Below are positions 9,812 through 21,991 of a stretch of DNA of 64,000 bases, piece after piece. Every line of letters starts with the position of its first letter. The stretch's first letter is position 1. Source of the stretch: Lactarius indigo (taxonomy: Eukaryota > Basidiomycota > Agaricomycetes > Russulales > Russulaceae); the NCBI GenBank assembly GCA_025766275.1, contig JAFKAC010000036.1, positions 124,001 through 188,000 of the forward strand, written 5' to 3'. The translations under genes were made by a program, and so were the position numbers. Under the pieces are notes generated by a model. It was not told the DNA's origin and searched no databases. It was given only the letters and a program-made list of their open reading frames with translations.

Positions 9812-11483
9812 ATGACTGATATGCCCTTGGCCACCACCGCCGCTCGATCCCTAAAATCCATCCCCTGCATCACCTCAACTTCATCACTGACACGAACCTC
9901 TAAAAAAAATGTTGATTGGAATGGCCTATGCCCATTTGGAATGGCCTATGCCCATGGTACGTGTTCAAGTTCGGACCTGTTCGGTACCCGCAGGGAGCCT
10001 GAGTGCTGATGTATGTCATATAGGAGGGAGTCGCAGACACACAGCGACAATCGACGTCCTCTCGGACGACATCTTTCTAGAAATATTTGCCTTCTGTTCT
10101 CGCGACCCCGACAAGGACCTTGTTTATCGTATGTTGCAATGGCAAAGACTAGTGCATGTCTGCCAAAGATGGCGACAAATCATATATGCATCACCACGCT
10201 ACCTTGACCTGTTTCTGTACTGCTCAACAGGAACGCCTGTCAGGAATCTCAGTTGCTGGCCAAAGTTTCCTATCATCATGTGCTATATCTCTGATGACGA
10301 AAACGATGTCATTGCTTTACTCAACCAATCTGATCGTCTACGCAGCATTGACCTTTCACTAATGAGACCGCAGTTGGGAAAGGTGGTCGCGGCAATGCAG
10401 GAGCCATTTCCGGTGCTGACACAACTCACGCTTGATTCCGATCCGGATATCTTCACAACACAGGAGGAGGAGGTCATTTCCAATGGATTCTTGGGTGGAT
10501 CTGCCCCATGCCTACAAGAAGTCCACTTATGCAACATCTCCTTTCCAGAATTACCAACCCTCCTCTTGTCGGCTCGTGACCTTGTTTCTCTCCATCTCGA
10601 CGACATACCTCCAACTGGTTACATTCCACCGGAAGCGATGGTTGTAGGTCTTGCCGTGTTGACCAGGCTCGAATATCTTCTCATTCATTACCAAATTCCG
10701 AATTCTCCCCTCAACCAAAGGACAAGGCATCCGGATCCCCCAATGCGGGTTGTCCTTCCCGCTCTGACCGTGTTTTACTACAGAGGATGTAGCGAGTACT
10801 TGGAGGATTTCGTAGCCCAGCTCGACGCCCCTCGACTCGACTATATCGAGATGTCCGTGGATCGACTCGACTCTTTTCGGCTCCCCCAACTTTTCATGTT
10901 CACTGCTCGCTCAGAGACTCTCAGGTTTACGCGTGCGCAAGTAGTTTTTAATAGTGATCAAACATTTAATATCGAACTCTATCTATTTGATCGCACGTAT
11001 GGCGAACCTAAACTCGATCGAGCTCATTTTTCTCTTTCCACCTCATTGGAATGGTCGGGCACCCACGTCGCATACCTGGCCCATGTACTTGGCCAAATCG
11101 CTTTGTTTTCAAACCTGGGTTATCTCTGCATTTGTGCCAGTGAGGACCTTCCTGGTTGGCAAGGCCGTATCGACATCGCCGAATGGCTGGCATTCCTCCA
11201 CCTATTCGCCTCTGTAGAGATCCTGTATGTGTCTGGGGGGTTGGCAGGCCAGGTTGTTCGTGTGCTCGAAGATATTCCTGGGGAGACGGTCACCGAAGTA
11301 TTACCCTCTCTGTTCGTACTCTTGATAGACGACGACTCACCTCACTTATTCTTTTTTGGCGAGCACGAAAGGCGGTTAGAATCCATTCAGAAGTTCGCCT
11401 CTTTGCGTCAGCTCTATGGGCGTCCTGTACCCATCGTCGATCTGCAAACTAACATGCTCGTATCAATTACTTCTACCGTATGA
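9812..11483 (+). CDS. F-box / leucine-rich-repeat-like protein (copy B)
   Basis: The model has two exons, 9812-9956 and 10024-11483, with a 67-nt phase-1 intron (GTACGT...CATATAG), giving 534 aa. The frame also reads through the intron, but the splice sites match those of the paralogues. An F-box lies at about residues 56-105 (TIDVLSDDIFLEIFAFC, then HVCQRWRQIIYASPRYLDL). Behind it are about 430 residues of leucine-rich, repeat-like sequence (LLSARDLVSLHLDDIP, LPALTVFYYRG, ASVEILYVSGG). F-box proteins bind Skp1 in SCF ubiquitin ligases and choose targets with the C-terminal part; the target is unknown. Exon 1 begins only 31 bp after the transposon's target duplication and contains a 20-bp tandem repeat (9916-9955). 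The original first exon may therefore have been displaced. Exon 2 shows no disabling change. Confidence 0.8.
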
Positions 11484-11849
11484 TCGGAGTCTGGAGGTAG
11501 GCCCATAGCAAGCGCCTCCTTGTTTGAGCAAAGGTCGTGGCTCTCATATACTATAGTACCGAGGACACGACGACATGATTTTCCCTAGCCAGGTATTGTA
11601 TGTACTACATTCAAGACTTATTCAAGTTCATACGAGTTTGAACGCAGTGGACTCAAAACCCCACATAAGTAGCACAGGTGTCCATTAACAATAGGCGGAA
11701 AGTCGCAGCTAATTGTACACCTGAATGCTCACTGAGAGTTATCACAACTTCGCACGACTTGCCTTCTTTGGAAAATCAATAATCCCTTTTGAGAGTCGGG
11801 CGTGAGCGTGTGCTCCATTTCCGATATCGAACTACTCTTCTCTACCTCA
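11484..11849. other. spacer between F-box copies B and C
   Basis: About 365 bp with no gene, repeat or clear signal seen. It presumably holds the 3' flank of copy B and the remains of the promoter of copy C. Confidence 0.4.
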
Positions 11850-13711
11850 ATGGATCATACTATGCACCGAGAATTCGATAAAGTCCTTCAATTTTCGTCC
11901 CTCAATGGCTACTTGATGTTCTCGCTGATCGACGACATCCTTGTACGTGGCCGCAACCAGGAAGACCAAAGGATCACATCGTACGGGAAGGGGTAGAGCG
12001 CGATGTTGCGGATATATGCGCTCGCCTTCTCCGCCACGACGCCCCATCTGCTTCTGTATCTGCGTGTGCCCTCGGTGTCGTGCAGTTGACGCTGCGGTCG
12101 GCGAAGGAAGAGAGGACCAAAGAAGAGCATGGTCCCCATTCCACGACTGATCATCGACTCTCCCTATGGTACAATTTTGGAGGGGTTCAATGTACTTATT
12201 CGAGCTCCACTCTTCGGCCTGTACTGAGCGCAGAGTTGCTTGCGCAGCCAAGAATTACAGACGTGGGGAACAATTGACGTGCTTAGGCTCCCGGACAATG
12301 TCTTCCTGGAAATATCTGACTTCTGTCTACGCGACAAGAATCATATTTGTATCACCATACCGTCTTTATCTGTACCTTAGCTGTTCATACAGAACTCCTG
12401 TCAGGCAGGATCTACTTTTCTGGCCCGTCACGCTGCCTCTCACCCTTAACTACCCCGGACGTCTTGACTTCGTCTATGGCATGGGTCTTGCTCCTCGAGA
12501 CGAAGATAACATCATTGGGGCACTCGGGCACGCCAGCCGCGTACACCGTATCGATATTCTCGCATTGGGCTCACTGTTAAAAGACGTGGCTACTGTCATG
12601 CAGGTGCCATTTCCTGCGCTGACACATCTGGACCTCACATGGGATCTCAAGGATTCGCCTGCCCCTTTCTCTAGAGGTGCGCCGATCATTCCCGGCGGGG
12701 GATTCTTGGGTGGTGGATCTGCTCCACGTCTACAATATCTCCGCTTACGTTGTGTTTCCTTCCCATAATTCCCAGCGTTTCTTTTGTCAGCTCGTAATCT
12801 CGTCATTCTCAACTTGGAACTCGAGGATATATATCAGAGCAGCTACATTGCACCGGAGGCTATGGTCGAAAGTCTGGCCGTGTTGACCAGGCTTAGAACT
12901 CTTTCTGTTGCTTTCTACGATGACACATCTCCCCCCGATCAAAGGAGAAGATGTCCAGATCCCCAATGCAAGTCACCCTTGCCGCTCTCACCGTGTTTCA
13001 CTACAGGGGTTGCTGCGAGTATTTGGAGGACTTCTCTGCCCAAATTGGTACGCCTCGACTCAACGACCACAAAATAAAATACTTCGTGCAGGAGATTTGA
13101 GCCACCCAACTTTCTCAATTCTTCAATCGCACGAAAAACCTCAGGTTTGACAATTTCAACCGTGCGGAAGTAACTTTCTTTTACGAGGATATCTTCGTTG
13201 AATTTGATTGCCCACGAGGGGGTCGTCCAGCCCGTCTTTTTCTGAAAATGTTGGACCGAGCATGGTTAGGTACGCAAGTGCCATGCATAGTTCAGGTTCT
13301 TGGTCAACTTGTCCCTATATTCTCCAACGTGGAACACCTGAACGCCCACGGGGACCATGTAGACTCGCGGGAAATGGATAACACCGACTGGCTGCCATTC
13401 TTCCTTCTATTACTGCCGTGAGAACGTTCCATTTATCTGGGGGGGTCGCGGCGTATATCATTTCTGCACTCGAGGAAACCGCAGACCCCGAGGAGATGGT
13501 CACTGATGTGTTTCCAGTGCTCCGCTATATATGGTTAGATGAGGCCGCTGAAGATGAGGACGAGGACGACCGCAACGAGCCAGTGGGACTCATAGAGCAG
13601 TTCCTCTCTATGCGCCAGCTCTCTGGTCACCCAGTAACTGTTGTCGCATCGCTCATACACTCGAAGGCTGGACCAAGGAGGCGTACACACGCGTCTACTC
13701 GCATCACGTGA
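11850..13711 (+). pseudogene. F-box gene with extra N-terminal domain, broken (copy C)
   Basis: This is the degenerate partner of the intact gene at 14113-16001. The first part (MDHTMHREFDKVLQFSSLNG...LIDDILVRGRNQEDQRI) matches the N-terminal domain of that gene and is frameshifted near 11990. The F-box core is deleted: the frame jumps from the start of the box to the FVSPYRLYLYLSCSY segment. A TAA at about 12766-12768 replaces the Gln of the FPQFP motif. Further frameshifts and stops follow near 12970, 13098 and 13420. The leucine-rich part is nonetheless readable in pieces to 13711, ending VGLIEQFLSMRQLSGHPVTV as in the intact copy. The gene lies head-on to copy D, forming a convergent inverted pair. 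Confidence 0.85.
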
Positions 13712-14112
13712 GCGCAGCAATTTTCTTGCTTGCCAGTGGGTCTACCATCCGATTCTAACTCGTAAGTAACTCACCGAGCAACAACTCGGGAGGTGAAACT
13801 GCACGTCGATGGACAATCTGGGTGACTGTGACCACCTCATTGGCAAGCCCGGCCCCGAGGGCGAAACGCTCTTGGTTCTTCCGGGTCGGCACCACCACGT
13901 GTGTCATGACTCCCGTACAGACTGGCACTTTCTGAGTATAGTGTAGGGTTAATTATGCTAGCAACTGCCCATACTAATTGTGTGGGTCTCCGATATCGGT
14001 ACGTATTTCTCGTGACAGGGTATTTATTCCGCATATCATCCATCATCTCCTACGTGAATCGACAGGATGAAGGCTAGGAGCATTTCGATCGTAATAGCTA
14101 AAGGGGGAAACG
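13712..14112. other. spacer of the inverted F-box pair
   Basis: About 400 bp between the 3' ends of copies C and D. No gene was recognised. It is the centre of a large imperfect palindrome formed by the two copies. Confidence 0.5.
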
Positions 14113-16001
14113 CTATGAGATTTTATATTCACTCTGATAGAACTCGTCTTCCGTGTCGACGACGGTTACCGGGAACCCGGTGAGCTGGCGCATGGCGAGG
14201 AACCCATCTATGGATCCCACTGGCTCGTCGCAGTCCTCGTTATTCATCTCGTCTAACCACATTAGGTGGAGCTTCGGAAAGACATCGGTGACCATCTCCG
14301 AGTTGGCGGTGTCTTCGAGCGCAGAAACGATATATGCTGCAACCCCTCCAGATAGATGCAACGTTTCCACAGCAGGAAATAGGCGGAAGAATGGAAACCA
14401 GTCAGCAATTTCGCTCGAATCTACATGATCCCCGTGGGCATCCAGATGTTCCACACGGGAGGATATATGGATAAGTTGGCCAAGAATCTCGACAATGCAC
14501 AGAACTTGCAAATCTAACCATTCTTGGTCCACTACCTCCAGAGTAAGACGTGCTCGATGGCGTTTCCCTTGCAGAGAACTTGAACAGAGTTCGACGCTGA
14601 CCATATCATAGTAAACAGATAGTCGCGCTTGGTAGAACTGGTCAAACTTGAGGGTTTCTGTGCGATCGAGGAAGCGAGAAAGTTGGGTAGCTTGAAACTC
14701 GTGTGTGAAGAATTCTATTCTGAGGTCATCTATTCGAGGTGTATCAATTTGGGCCAAGAAGTCTTCCAAGTACTCGCTATAACCCCGGTAGAGAAATGTA
14801 GTGAGAGCGGGAAGGGTGATTCGCGTTGGGGGATTCGGATCCCTCCTTTGATCAGAGGGAGATAGTGTCCCTTCGTAGAATGAAATGGAAAGGGTTCTGA
14901 GCCTGGTCAAGACGGCCAGACCGCCGGCCATATCCTCCGGTGAAATGTAACCATTCTGCCATATATTCTCGACTTCGAGATTAACGAGATTACGTGCTGA
15001 CAAAAGGAAGGTTGGCAATTGTGGGAAGGAAACACGTTCTAAACGGAAATCTTGTAGGTGTGGGGCAGATCCACCCAGAAATCTCCCAGGAATGACCAGT
15101 GGCACACCTCCAGCCTCGGGGGCATGGGCTAGTAAATCATCAAAGTCTGATGAATCCGCAAGGTCCAGATGTGTCAGCACAGGAAATGACTTCTGCATGA
15201 TAGCGGTCACTTTTTTCAACAGCGGGCCCGATGCATGAATCTTGATATGGTGTACACGACTGGTGCGCCTAAGCGCATAAATCATACCACCTTCATCCCC
15301 AGAAGTAGAGCAGGAGGGATTGAAGATGTAGCAAATGGCGAGAGGCAAGGTGATTGGCCAGGAACCTAGATTCTGCCTGACAGGCGTTCCGTATGAGCAG
15401 CAAAGGTGCAAATCGAGACGGCGTGGGGATTCAAATATGATTCTTCGCCATCTCTGACAGACATGTATGAGAATTTGCCATTCCTGGGTGTGTTGAGTCA
15501 TATATATAGTGGAGGCTGTGGAGTCGTGTAGACAGAAGTCGAATATGTCCAGGAGCACGTTGTCTGGGAGCACGTTAATTGTCACGTAATGTTTGTCTGT
15601 GCACGCAATTCAGCACTCGTTGCGTACCGCATCATTCTAGAACTTGAACACGTACATAGAACCTTTCCCATATTCAGGAATCTTTCAGGACCGCCCATCG
15701 ACCTCAAAGCTATTCTGGGGGACAAGCCAAGGGAAATGACATTATTGTCCCACAGGGAGAGTGTCATCGTCGTGGCCTGCGCAAAACCAAGGGCCCACGC
15801 AGATACAGAGGCAGATGTCGGGTTGTAGTTGAGAAGGCGACCGCATATGTTCGCAGCATCACGCTCTATCCCTTCTCGTAATGATTTGATCCTTGGGTCT
15901 TCCTGATTACAACCCTGAGCAAGGATGACGTCGATTAGTGAAAACACCGAGTAGCCATTTGTGGAGAGGCATTGGAGGACATCATTGAGCTCTGGGCGCA
16001 T
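14113..16001 (-). CDS. F-box / leucine-rich-repeat protein with extra N-terminal domain (copy D)
   Basis: The model has two exons, 16001-15656 and 15596-14113, joined by a 59-nt phase-1 intron (GTACGTG...GTGCACAG), giving 609 aa. The splice makes one continuous frame from what otherwise look like two genes (..GKVL-YKHY-VTINVLPDN..). The start is ATG 16001 (MRPELNDVLQCLSTNG); more N-terminal sequence in frame lacks an ATG. Residues 1-115 are a separate helical module (SLIDVILAQGCNQEDPRI, then DAANICGRLL, SVSAWALGFAQ) that I do not recognise with confidence. Its wording weakly recalls the N-terminal part of DUF6589-type fungal proteins. The F-box follows at about 119-175 (TINVLPDNVLLDIFDFC, then HVCQRWRRIIFESPRRLDLH), then about 430 residues of leucine-rich repeats. 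It looks intact. Copies C and D share this fused N-terminus; the other copies do not. Confidence 0.78.
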
Positions 16002-17242
16002 TTTGTCAACCGTTGAGTAGAGTGAAGGAATAATGTAGTCAGTTTTTCGGAACGGGACTCTCGGGCTCAGGTAGAAGGACTCGGAACTGAACCCACTCAA
16101 CTACTAATGTTCGTGCAAATAACTCGAACTTAAGTATTGAGACTCCCAGAAGAATTGATTAATTTTCTAAAAACTAAAATGGGCATATAAATTACGTAGA
16201 AAAGACTCCAAATGTCTACTATCTCCTAAAGTACTAGTAGCTGATACATAACACTCTCCAGTTTCCCACTGAGACACGTATCGACAGCTCAGCCTTTGGT
16301 CCTGCTCACTTCGCAGGCCAATTACTAACCATCCGACTCCCAACTTGAACACCGCTCTGGCTCAAATAGATTGTGCCTTGATTAACAATTGAGCCATGCA
16401 GTCAGCGGTATTTTCCCATGGGTCGTTGTGCTCATCAAGTTTATCTTCATGGGGGTGAAATCAATCGCATCTGCATTCTCGAGACAGTTCTCCTGGCAAT
16501 GGTTGAGGACACTGGGGCGCCTCGCAAGATCGATCACGTGTCACCTTGCTATTCTTACTCCTCGATATCGCACGCAGGGAATGCGGTCATCTATTTCCAC
16601 GCTGTCACCTGCGTCAAGTTGCCCAGCATCCTATGACACCCCGATTAACACTTTCTTGGTATTTCCATTTTCTCTTACTTTTAAGAAATTGTGTCGGAGC
16701 TCACCGAGTATTTGGTTGTAGGATAGTAGGTTGCATTGGTGGTGGCCCATGCCTCTCGTGTAGTATACGAGTCCTGGGCCAAGTCCGATCCTGAATTTGT
16801 CGCCGTATTGTCAGCAGCACTCAATAGAACCTGATCAACCAAACATATTGAAATGTGAGTGTGCGTCCATGCGTGAGTTACCTCGGCGTCAGGCATGAGT
16901 GAAACGCGAGGCCCGCCGGGTGTGGTCTCGCATCACGATCCTTAGATACAATTCGGACATTACTTTACGAGTATGATCAGGGACAACTTGAATCTTTTGC
17001 CCTCTACTTAGCCGAGATATCATCGGTACTGGTGATTTCACGTGTAGTACTTACGTTCTTTACAATGTATTTAAGTCGCCTTACGCGCATCTGGTACTTC
17101 GGTTGTTTCTGACAACGGTGCCAGCCCGCTGCGTTTTATCAAAACATACTTTTGGTGTTCAGTTTTCATCGATGGTGTCATGGATGTTTCCTATGTGCAA
17201 CTACGGTAGAATTACGTTGTATCATACACTTCCGGGACTATT
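16002..17242. other. about 1.2 kb without a recognised gene
   Basis: It begins with the 5' flank of copy D. Open frames of 60-110 codons at 16389-16794 overlap in different frames and have no recognisable motif. I see no transposon ends or RNA genes. Confidence 0.4.
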
Positions 17243-18584
17243 TTAGGGCACCCAAGTACTACGAGTCATTCTATAATTCATTACCTTCGGAATTAAGTGC
17301 TTCATGCTTAACGACGGCAAGAGTGCGACAACAGACCCTGAAAATGGCGAAAGGCTTCTTGATGGTCCTCGCAGGTTGGCCCTCCAAACAAAGTCAAGGG
17401 ACGGTAACGCCCGGACAGCAATTTCCACGGCCATGCCTTGAAATACATGAGTAAGGCTATCCGCGAATTCCCCAGATACATGCAGTAGCTCCACAGCAGG
17501 AAATGGGCGGAAGGGTTCTAGCCATTCGATGTCGCCCATATCGTCGTCTACAAATCCCCAATCTGACTCGATCTCCAGATGGGCCACATATGAGACCATG
17601 GTCGAAGCTTGGCTGAGCACTTAAGCCATGTGTCGAACGCCCTCGTCTATCCCTTCGGATGTCAAGATGTGAATCGCGATAGTAAACTCCTATGGATCAA
17701 CTTCATGAGAAAAACGGGAGATCAACCCACCATCGGAAATTTCTGCACTCCCGAACCAAGGTAGCTTGAGACCTAAGCGCTGAGCGATTGATGAACTCAG
17801 AAAATTGGGGAAGTCCTCCAAATATGCGTACTCACCCTCAAATGGGAAGGAGGCGAGAGTGGGAGGAACAGCGTCTCGGGAGGTAGATGTATCCGATCAG
17901 CGCGTGAAGCCTGCGATTGGAATGCAGTGGAAAGAGAACCGAGCCTGGGCAACACAGCTAGACATGTGACCAAGGCCGCGGAGAGACGTATCTGGTCAGG
18001 GGTATGTTGCCGAGTTCAGGTTCGACGAGGTCGCTTGTAAGGAAAGAAGGTTCGATAATGTGGGAATAAGAATACTGCTGGGCTAAATTTCCCGTGAACA
18101 CGGGGCGGATCCACCCATGAATCTACCAGGAAGGATGGGTAAATTCCTATCATAGGAAAGAATCGAAAGATGAGTCAGCGTCGGGAATGGCTCCCGCATT
18201 ACAGTGGCCATCTTTCTCCAAAGCGAGATCGCTACCATATGCTTGAGGAGCAAAGTCCTGCCAACAAATATAGTCAATGATGATAAGAAAGGCAGGCCAG
18301 AAACCCAAGTCCTTCGTGGCAGATCTTCCGTGTGTGCAGAGAAGTTGGAGATCGAGACGGAGTGGTGATGCAAAACTGATTTGCCACCATCTCTGGCATA
18401 CATGCGCCAGTCTGTGCCACTTCCAAAAGGGGACCTGAAAAAAGGTTCCGAGACGACTGAGGTGGTCTAATATATTGAGCAAGACATTGTCTGCGAGCAT
18501 GTCAATCGTCGTTGCATGTCTGTGACTCTCGCCTTTCTTGCACAAGTCAGTACCGTCCAAACGAGAATTCAAACTAAGGTGCAC
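17243..18584 (-). pseudogene. F-box protein gene, broken (copy E)
   Basis: On the minus strand, the 5' part is well preserved. It has the conserved intron acceptor region (GGTACTGACTTGTGCAAG), then HATTIDMLADNVLLNILDH, HVCQRWWQISFASPLRLDLQ and LGFWPAFLIIIDYICW. The frame shifts after that: the continuation (KMATVMREPFPTLTHLSILS, then RFMGGSAP) is in another frame and ends in a stop. Only scattered pieces remain across 17620-18090. The C-terminal part reappears at 17620-17450 (IEWLEPFRPFPAVELLHVSG). Sequence words place it closest to copies F and G. It is divergent to copy F, and the two appear to be an old inverted pair. Confidence 0.82.
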
Positions 18585-19071
18585 ATTGGGCCCGTTTCTC
18601 CACCCGTTTCTTTTGGTGATCTGGATTGATCTTCCTAGAGTCGGGGTTTAAGGTCGCGCGTGTCCACGTTGGAAGGGACGAAAGGTAAGAATCGGCTGGC
18701 AGGGCGCGTGTAGTGGGCGACCGCTGATGGGGACTAATAGCGAATTCTCACTCAGTTTGCCCAGAAATACGGAAATAGACCCCTGCGAGAGTTCGTTGAT
18801 CAAGCGGGTGTAGACTGAGTTTAACTCTGCAGGTGAAAGGCCGCCCCTATCGTCTATAGTTCTGTCGTATAGCTCCTGGCTTTTTCGGTTCCGTCACGTG
18901 ACCCAGTTACCATTTTGGATTCTCGTTCCCATGGCAGCCTAGGCCAGGCCATCGTTGCCAAGATTGTTGCATACCACGCAAAGCCGACTGTGCCACTTCT
19001 AAACGGAAGCACGTCCCTTGCAAAAACGTTTCCTCGGAGAATATCAGAGCCACCAAAAGGAACGAGTAAAT
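18585..19071. other. shared 5' region of divergent F-box copies E and F
   Basis: About 490 bp between two divergent F-box copies. The part next to copy F (about 19005-19071) aligns with the upstream part of copy G (about 21945-21991): both have GCAYGTCCCTTGCAAAAACG followed by a similar leader. This duplicated stretch may include the promoter or 5' leader. No TATA box stands out. Confidence 0.45.
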
Positions 19072-20612
19072 ATGAAGTCTCAATGTGCGCCTTCGAGTTC
19101 TCGTATGACGCCTGCAACGGGTATGGCAGTACTGACTTGTGTGGGATACTAGGCGAGGCTCACGGACACGCAATATGTGCAACGACGATTAACACCCTCA
19201 CCGGTGATGTCTTACTAGAAATATTCGACCTCATCAGAAGTTCCAGCCCCACAACCGATTTCCAAATCCGTTACCCCCGATCTTGGGACGCGCCCCCCGT
19301 TTGGAAATGGCACCCGCTGGTGCACGTTTGCCGAAGATGGCGAGAGATAATTTTTGAATCGCCGCTCCGTCTCGACCTCCAAGTCCTCTGCACCCACGGA
19401 ACACCCGTCAGGAAGGATCTGGGTTGCTGGCCGCCAAACTTTCCTATTGCCATTGGCTATGGCTATAACAGTACGAGAGGTCTTACTCCTGAGGACGAGG
19501 ATAATGTTTTCGCTGCACTCGAGCAACGCGGTCGTGTACGCCACATCAACCTTTCGGTAACGGACGTGGTTTTGGAGAAGGTGGCCACATTGATGCTGGA
19601 ACCATTTCCGGAGCTGAGGGATCTTGCGATCTCCTCGCGGAGTCAAAACATGCCCATCCTTCCTGATGGCTTTTTGGGTGGATCCGCGCCATCTTTACGG
19701 CAAATCTCGTTCGACGGCATCCCCTTTCCGGCATTACCAACCTTAATTTCCTCTGCAAGTAACCTCGCCAAACTTATACTCGTCGACATACCTCAGACCG
19801 GTTACATCTCGTCTGTGGGCTTTGTTGCATGTCTGGCTGCCTTGCCTAGGCTAGAACATCTTTCCATCGAATTTCAATCAGGAGTGACCTCCGCTGATCG
19901 GACACAACCACCTCCCGAGACAAGGGCCGTTCTCCCCTCACTCACCTCCTTCGTATATATGGGCGAAAGCGCGTTTTTGGAGGCCATCGTGGCTCGGGTC
20001 GACACCCCCCAACTCGACTCGATCGACATCACATACGCATACACCGATGACCTCGACTTTCAGGTTACCGAACTTTCCAAGTTCATCGAGCGCTCAGTCC
20101 TCAAGCCATCCCCGTTCGGGCATGCGAAAATACCCTTTGAATGTGAAGGTATCTGCTTCTATTTTTTTGGTGAAACCAATCCAGATTTGCCTACTATCGG
20201 GATTCGAACCCCATCAAGCGATTGGATACCCGAGCTAGTGTCTCACATGGCTGAGGTGCTCAACCAGGCTTCCGGAATGCTTTCAGATGTCGTCCGTCTC
20301 GAGGTTACGATAGAATCTTCCTCACCATTTTGGCGAGACGATATCGGGGAAGATATCGACGACGACACCGAGTGGTTGGGGCTCTTCCGCCCGTTTACGG
20401 CTGTGAAGAAGTTGTATATATGCGAGGAATTGGGGGCGTGCATTACTCGTGCACTCGAAGGCCGGACCGAGGAGGCGGACACCCAGGTGTTGCCGTCCCT
20501 CAAGTCGATTTGCGTGGAGGACGAAAACACGAGGGAGGAGAGGGAGGGCCGGGAACGTGGTCGGCTCCTAAGCAACGGCGATGAAGGGCTTGATCCTGAT
20601 GATAGTGAGTAA
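19072..20612 (+). CDS. F-box / leucine-rich-repeat-like protein (copy F)
   Basis: The best model is a short first exon, 19072-19084 (MKSQ plus one base), a 68-nt intron, and exon 2 at 19153-20612, giving 490 aa. The donor is GTGCGC, which is weaker than the GTACGT of paralogues, so the start remains uncertain; the frame is also open upstream without an ATG. Exon 2 is exactly 1460 nt, the same as in copy B. The F-box is at about 13-75 (TTINTLTGDVLLEIFDLI, then HVCRRWREIIFESPLRLDL). Leucine-rich repeats follow (FPALPTLISSASNLAKLILV, LPSLTSFVYMGES, FTAVKKLYICEEL). The C-terminus is acidic and charged, ending DEGLDPDDSE, as in copy G. The role is that of an SCF substrate receptor by family; the target is unknown. 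No disabling change was seen. Confidence 0.78.
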
Positions 20613-21991
20613 ATCGGAGAATACGTACCACTTGGATACTGTACGGTACAACAACCCTACCTCTGTACTTCGGAGATCACCACAACACATCGCCGACGAA
20701 TAGAAAGATATATTTGATTAATCAGACCACAAATGTGGCACCAGCAGTTGTACATTGCATTTATCTTGTATGGTTGAACGGGATGTATGTCCCTGGCATT
20801 GGCATCTGTCCATTCAATCTTTCCATCTGGGTCTGACGTTCTCCTCCCTCTCTCCCCGGAGCGGCCCGGCTTCTGGTTTCGTTGCGGAAAGTCGGCAGAC
20901 TCCGAGCTTGTTGATCAGTGTTTTTCTCCCACCACGTTGGACAACAATCTCAGTTGTACCCCACATTTCGGGCACTTGTCAAGCAGCTATTTACAGGCGC
21001 CGCGCTGATAACATATCATCTATGGCACCACTGAACCAAAAGAGAGTTGGACCCTAGCTCTATGTACCACGACTGCATGTAGCTCCACGAAAATATGGAC
21101 ATCGCAATACCCTGAGCACTGTTCTCCATCCGGTTCAGGGTCAGTGATCCTTTTGACGTCACTAAGATATACGCTGACATGCCACGGCCGTCAGACGACA
21201 GACTCCCCTTTCGTACATCGTTCACGACCCACTCAGTGGGGGGTCTCCATGTTGTCGTCGCAATGGCGGCGCTATCATGACTCCCGATGAGCTCACAATA
21301 TCCGGAAGCGGCGCCTCGACGAGAAGCTATATACGACGTGGTCGTATGTATGTTTTCGTGGGGAGGGAGCGTGGGCTTCAACCAGCGTGAATTGCGCGGC
21401 GCAGAGGCCCCCGTGAGCAGGAGTGGGTAGCGAGGTCTCAAAGACCTCAAAATTCCACGCGACGATGGTGGGTGACTGGGACCGAGCATTAGTGTGTTCT
21501 TTATGATATCATTTCTCTACCCGCTTGGATGTAGTTCTCATTCCTCGACGTTACTGTACCACGACTGAATCTGGCCGTACGCGACAAGACACTATCCGGT
21601 GTGTACAGTAAGTCCACCCGCAAGGAACAACGTAGATCCGTTGGTAGTGTACGCAGCTCGACCATTCAACCAGCCGACTTGAGCTGGATCACGTCACCAC
21701 ATTCATTGTATAAGCGTAGTTGCTTTTTTTTTTGACCCAAAGACTCTGACTGCTTCGTCCACCGAGAATCTCAGTATACATCTACCTCATCAATGAGCTC
21801 TCACAGGTGAGTTTGGGACTTCATTTGCTATATTCCGTGGAATATTTCCGTGGAACAAATTGACTGAGCACTTGCGGCTATTCTCCCACAGTGATCACCC
21901 TCAGTCCCTGCAAAGCAACCGTGCTATTCCAATACGGACGCATGTCCCTTGCAAAAACGTCGACTCTGAGGAGATTTCCCGAAGCCAACAA
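20613..21991. other. about 1.4 kb between F-box copies F and G
   Basis: No gene was recognised with confidence. A 157-codon open frame on the minus strand (21489-21016) has fairly even composition (SYIASRRGAASGYCELIGSH) but no motif and no paralogue in the window; I rate it about one in four to be coding. A poly-T run sits at 21723-21735. The last 50 bp belong to the duplicated 5' leader shared with copy F. Confidence 0.4.

Noticed and set aside
15582..16100. A separate 172-residue gene ahead of F-box copy D
   Set aside because: The apparent stop lies inside a 59-nt intron with good ends that joins this frame to the F-box frame; the start of the longer frame is not an ATG.
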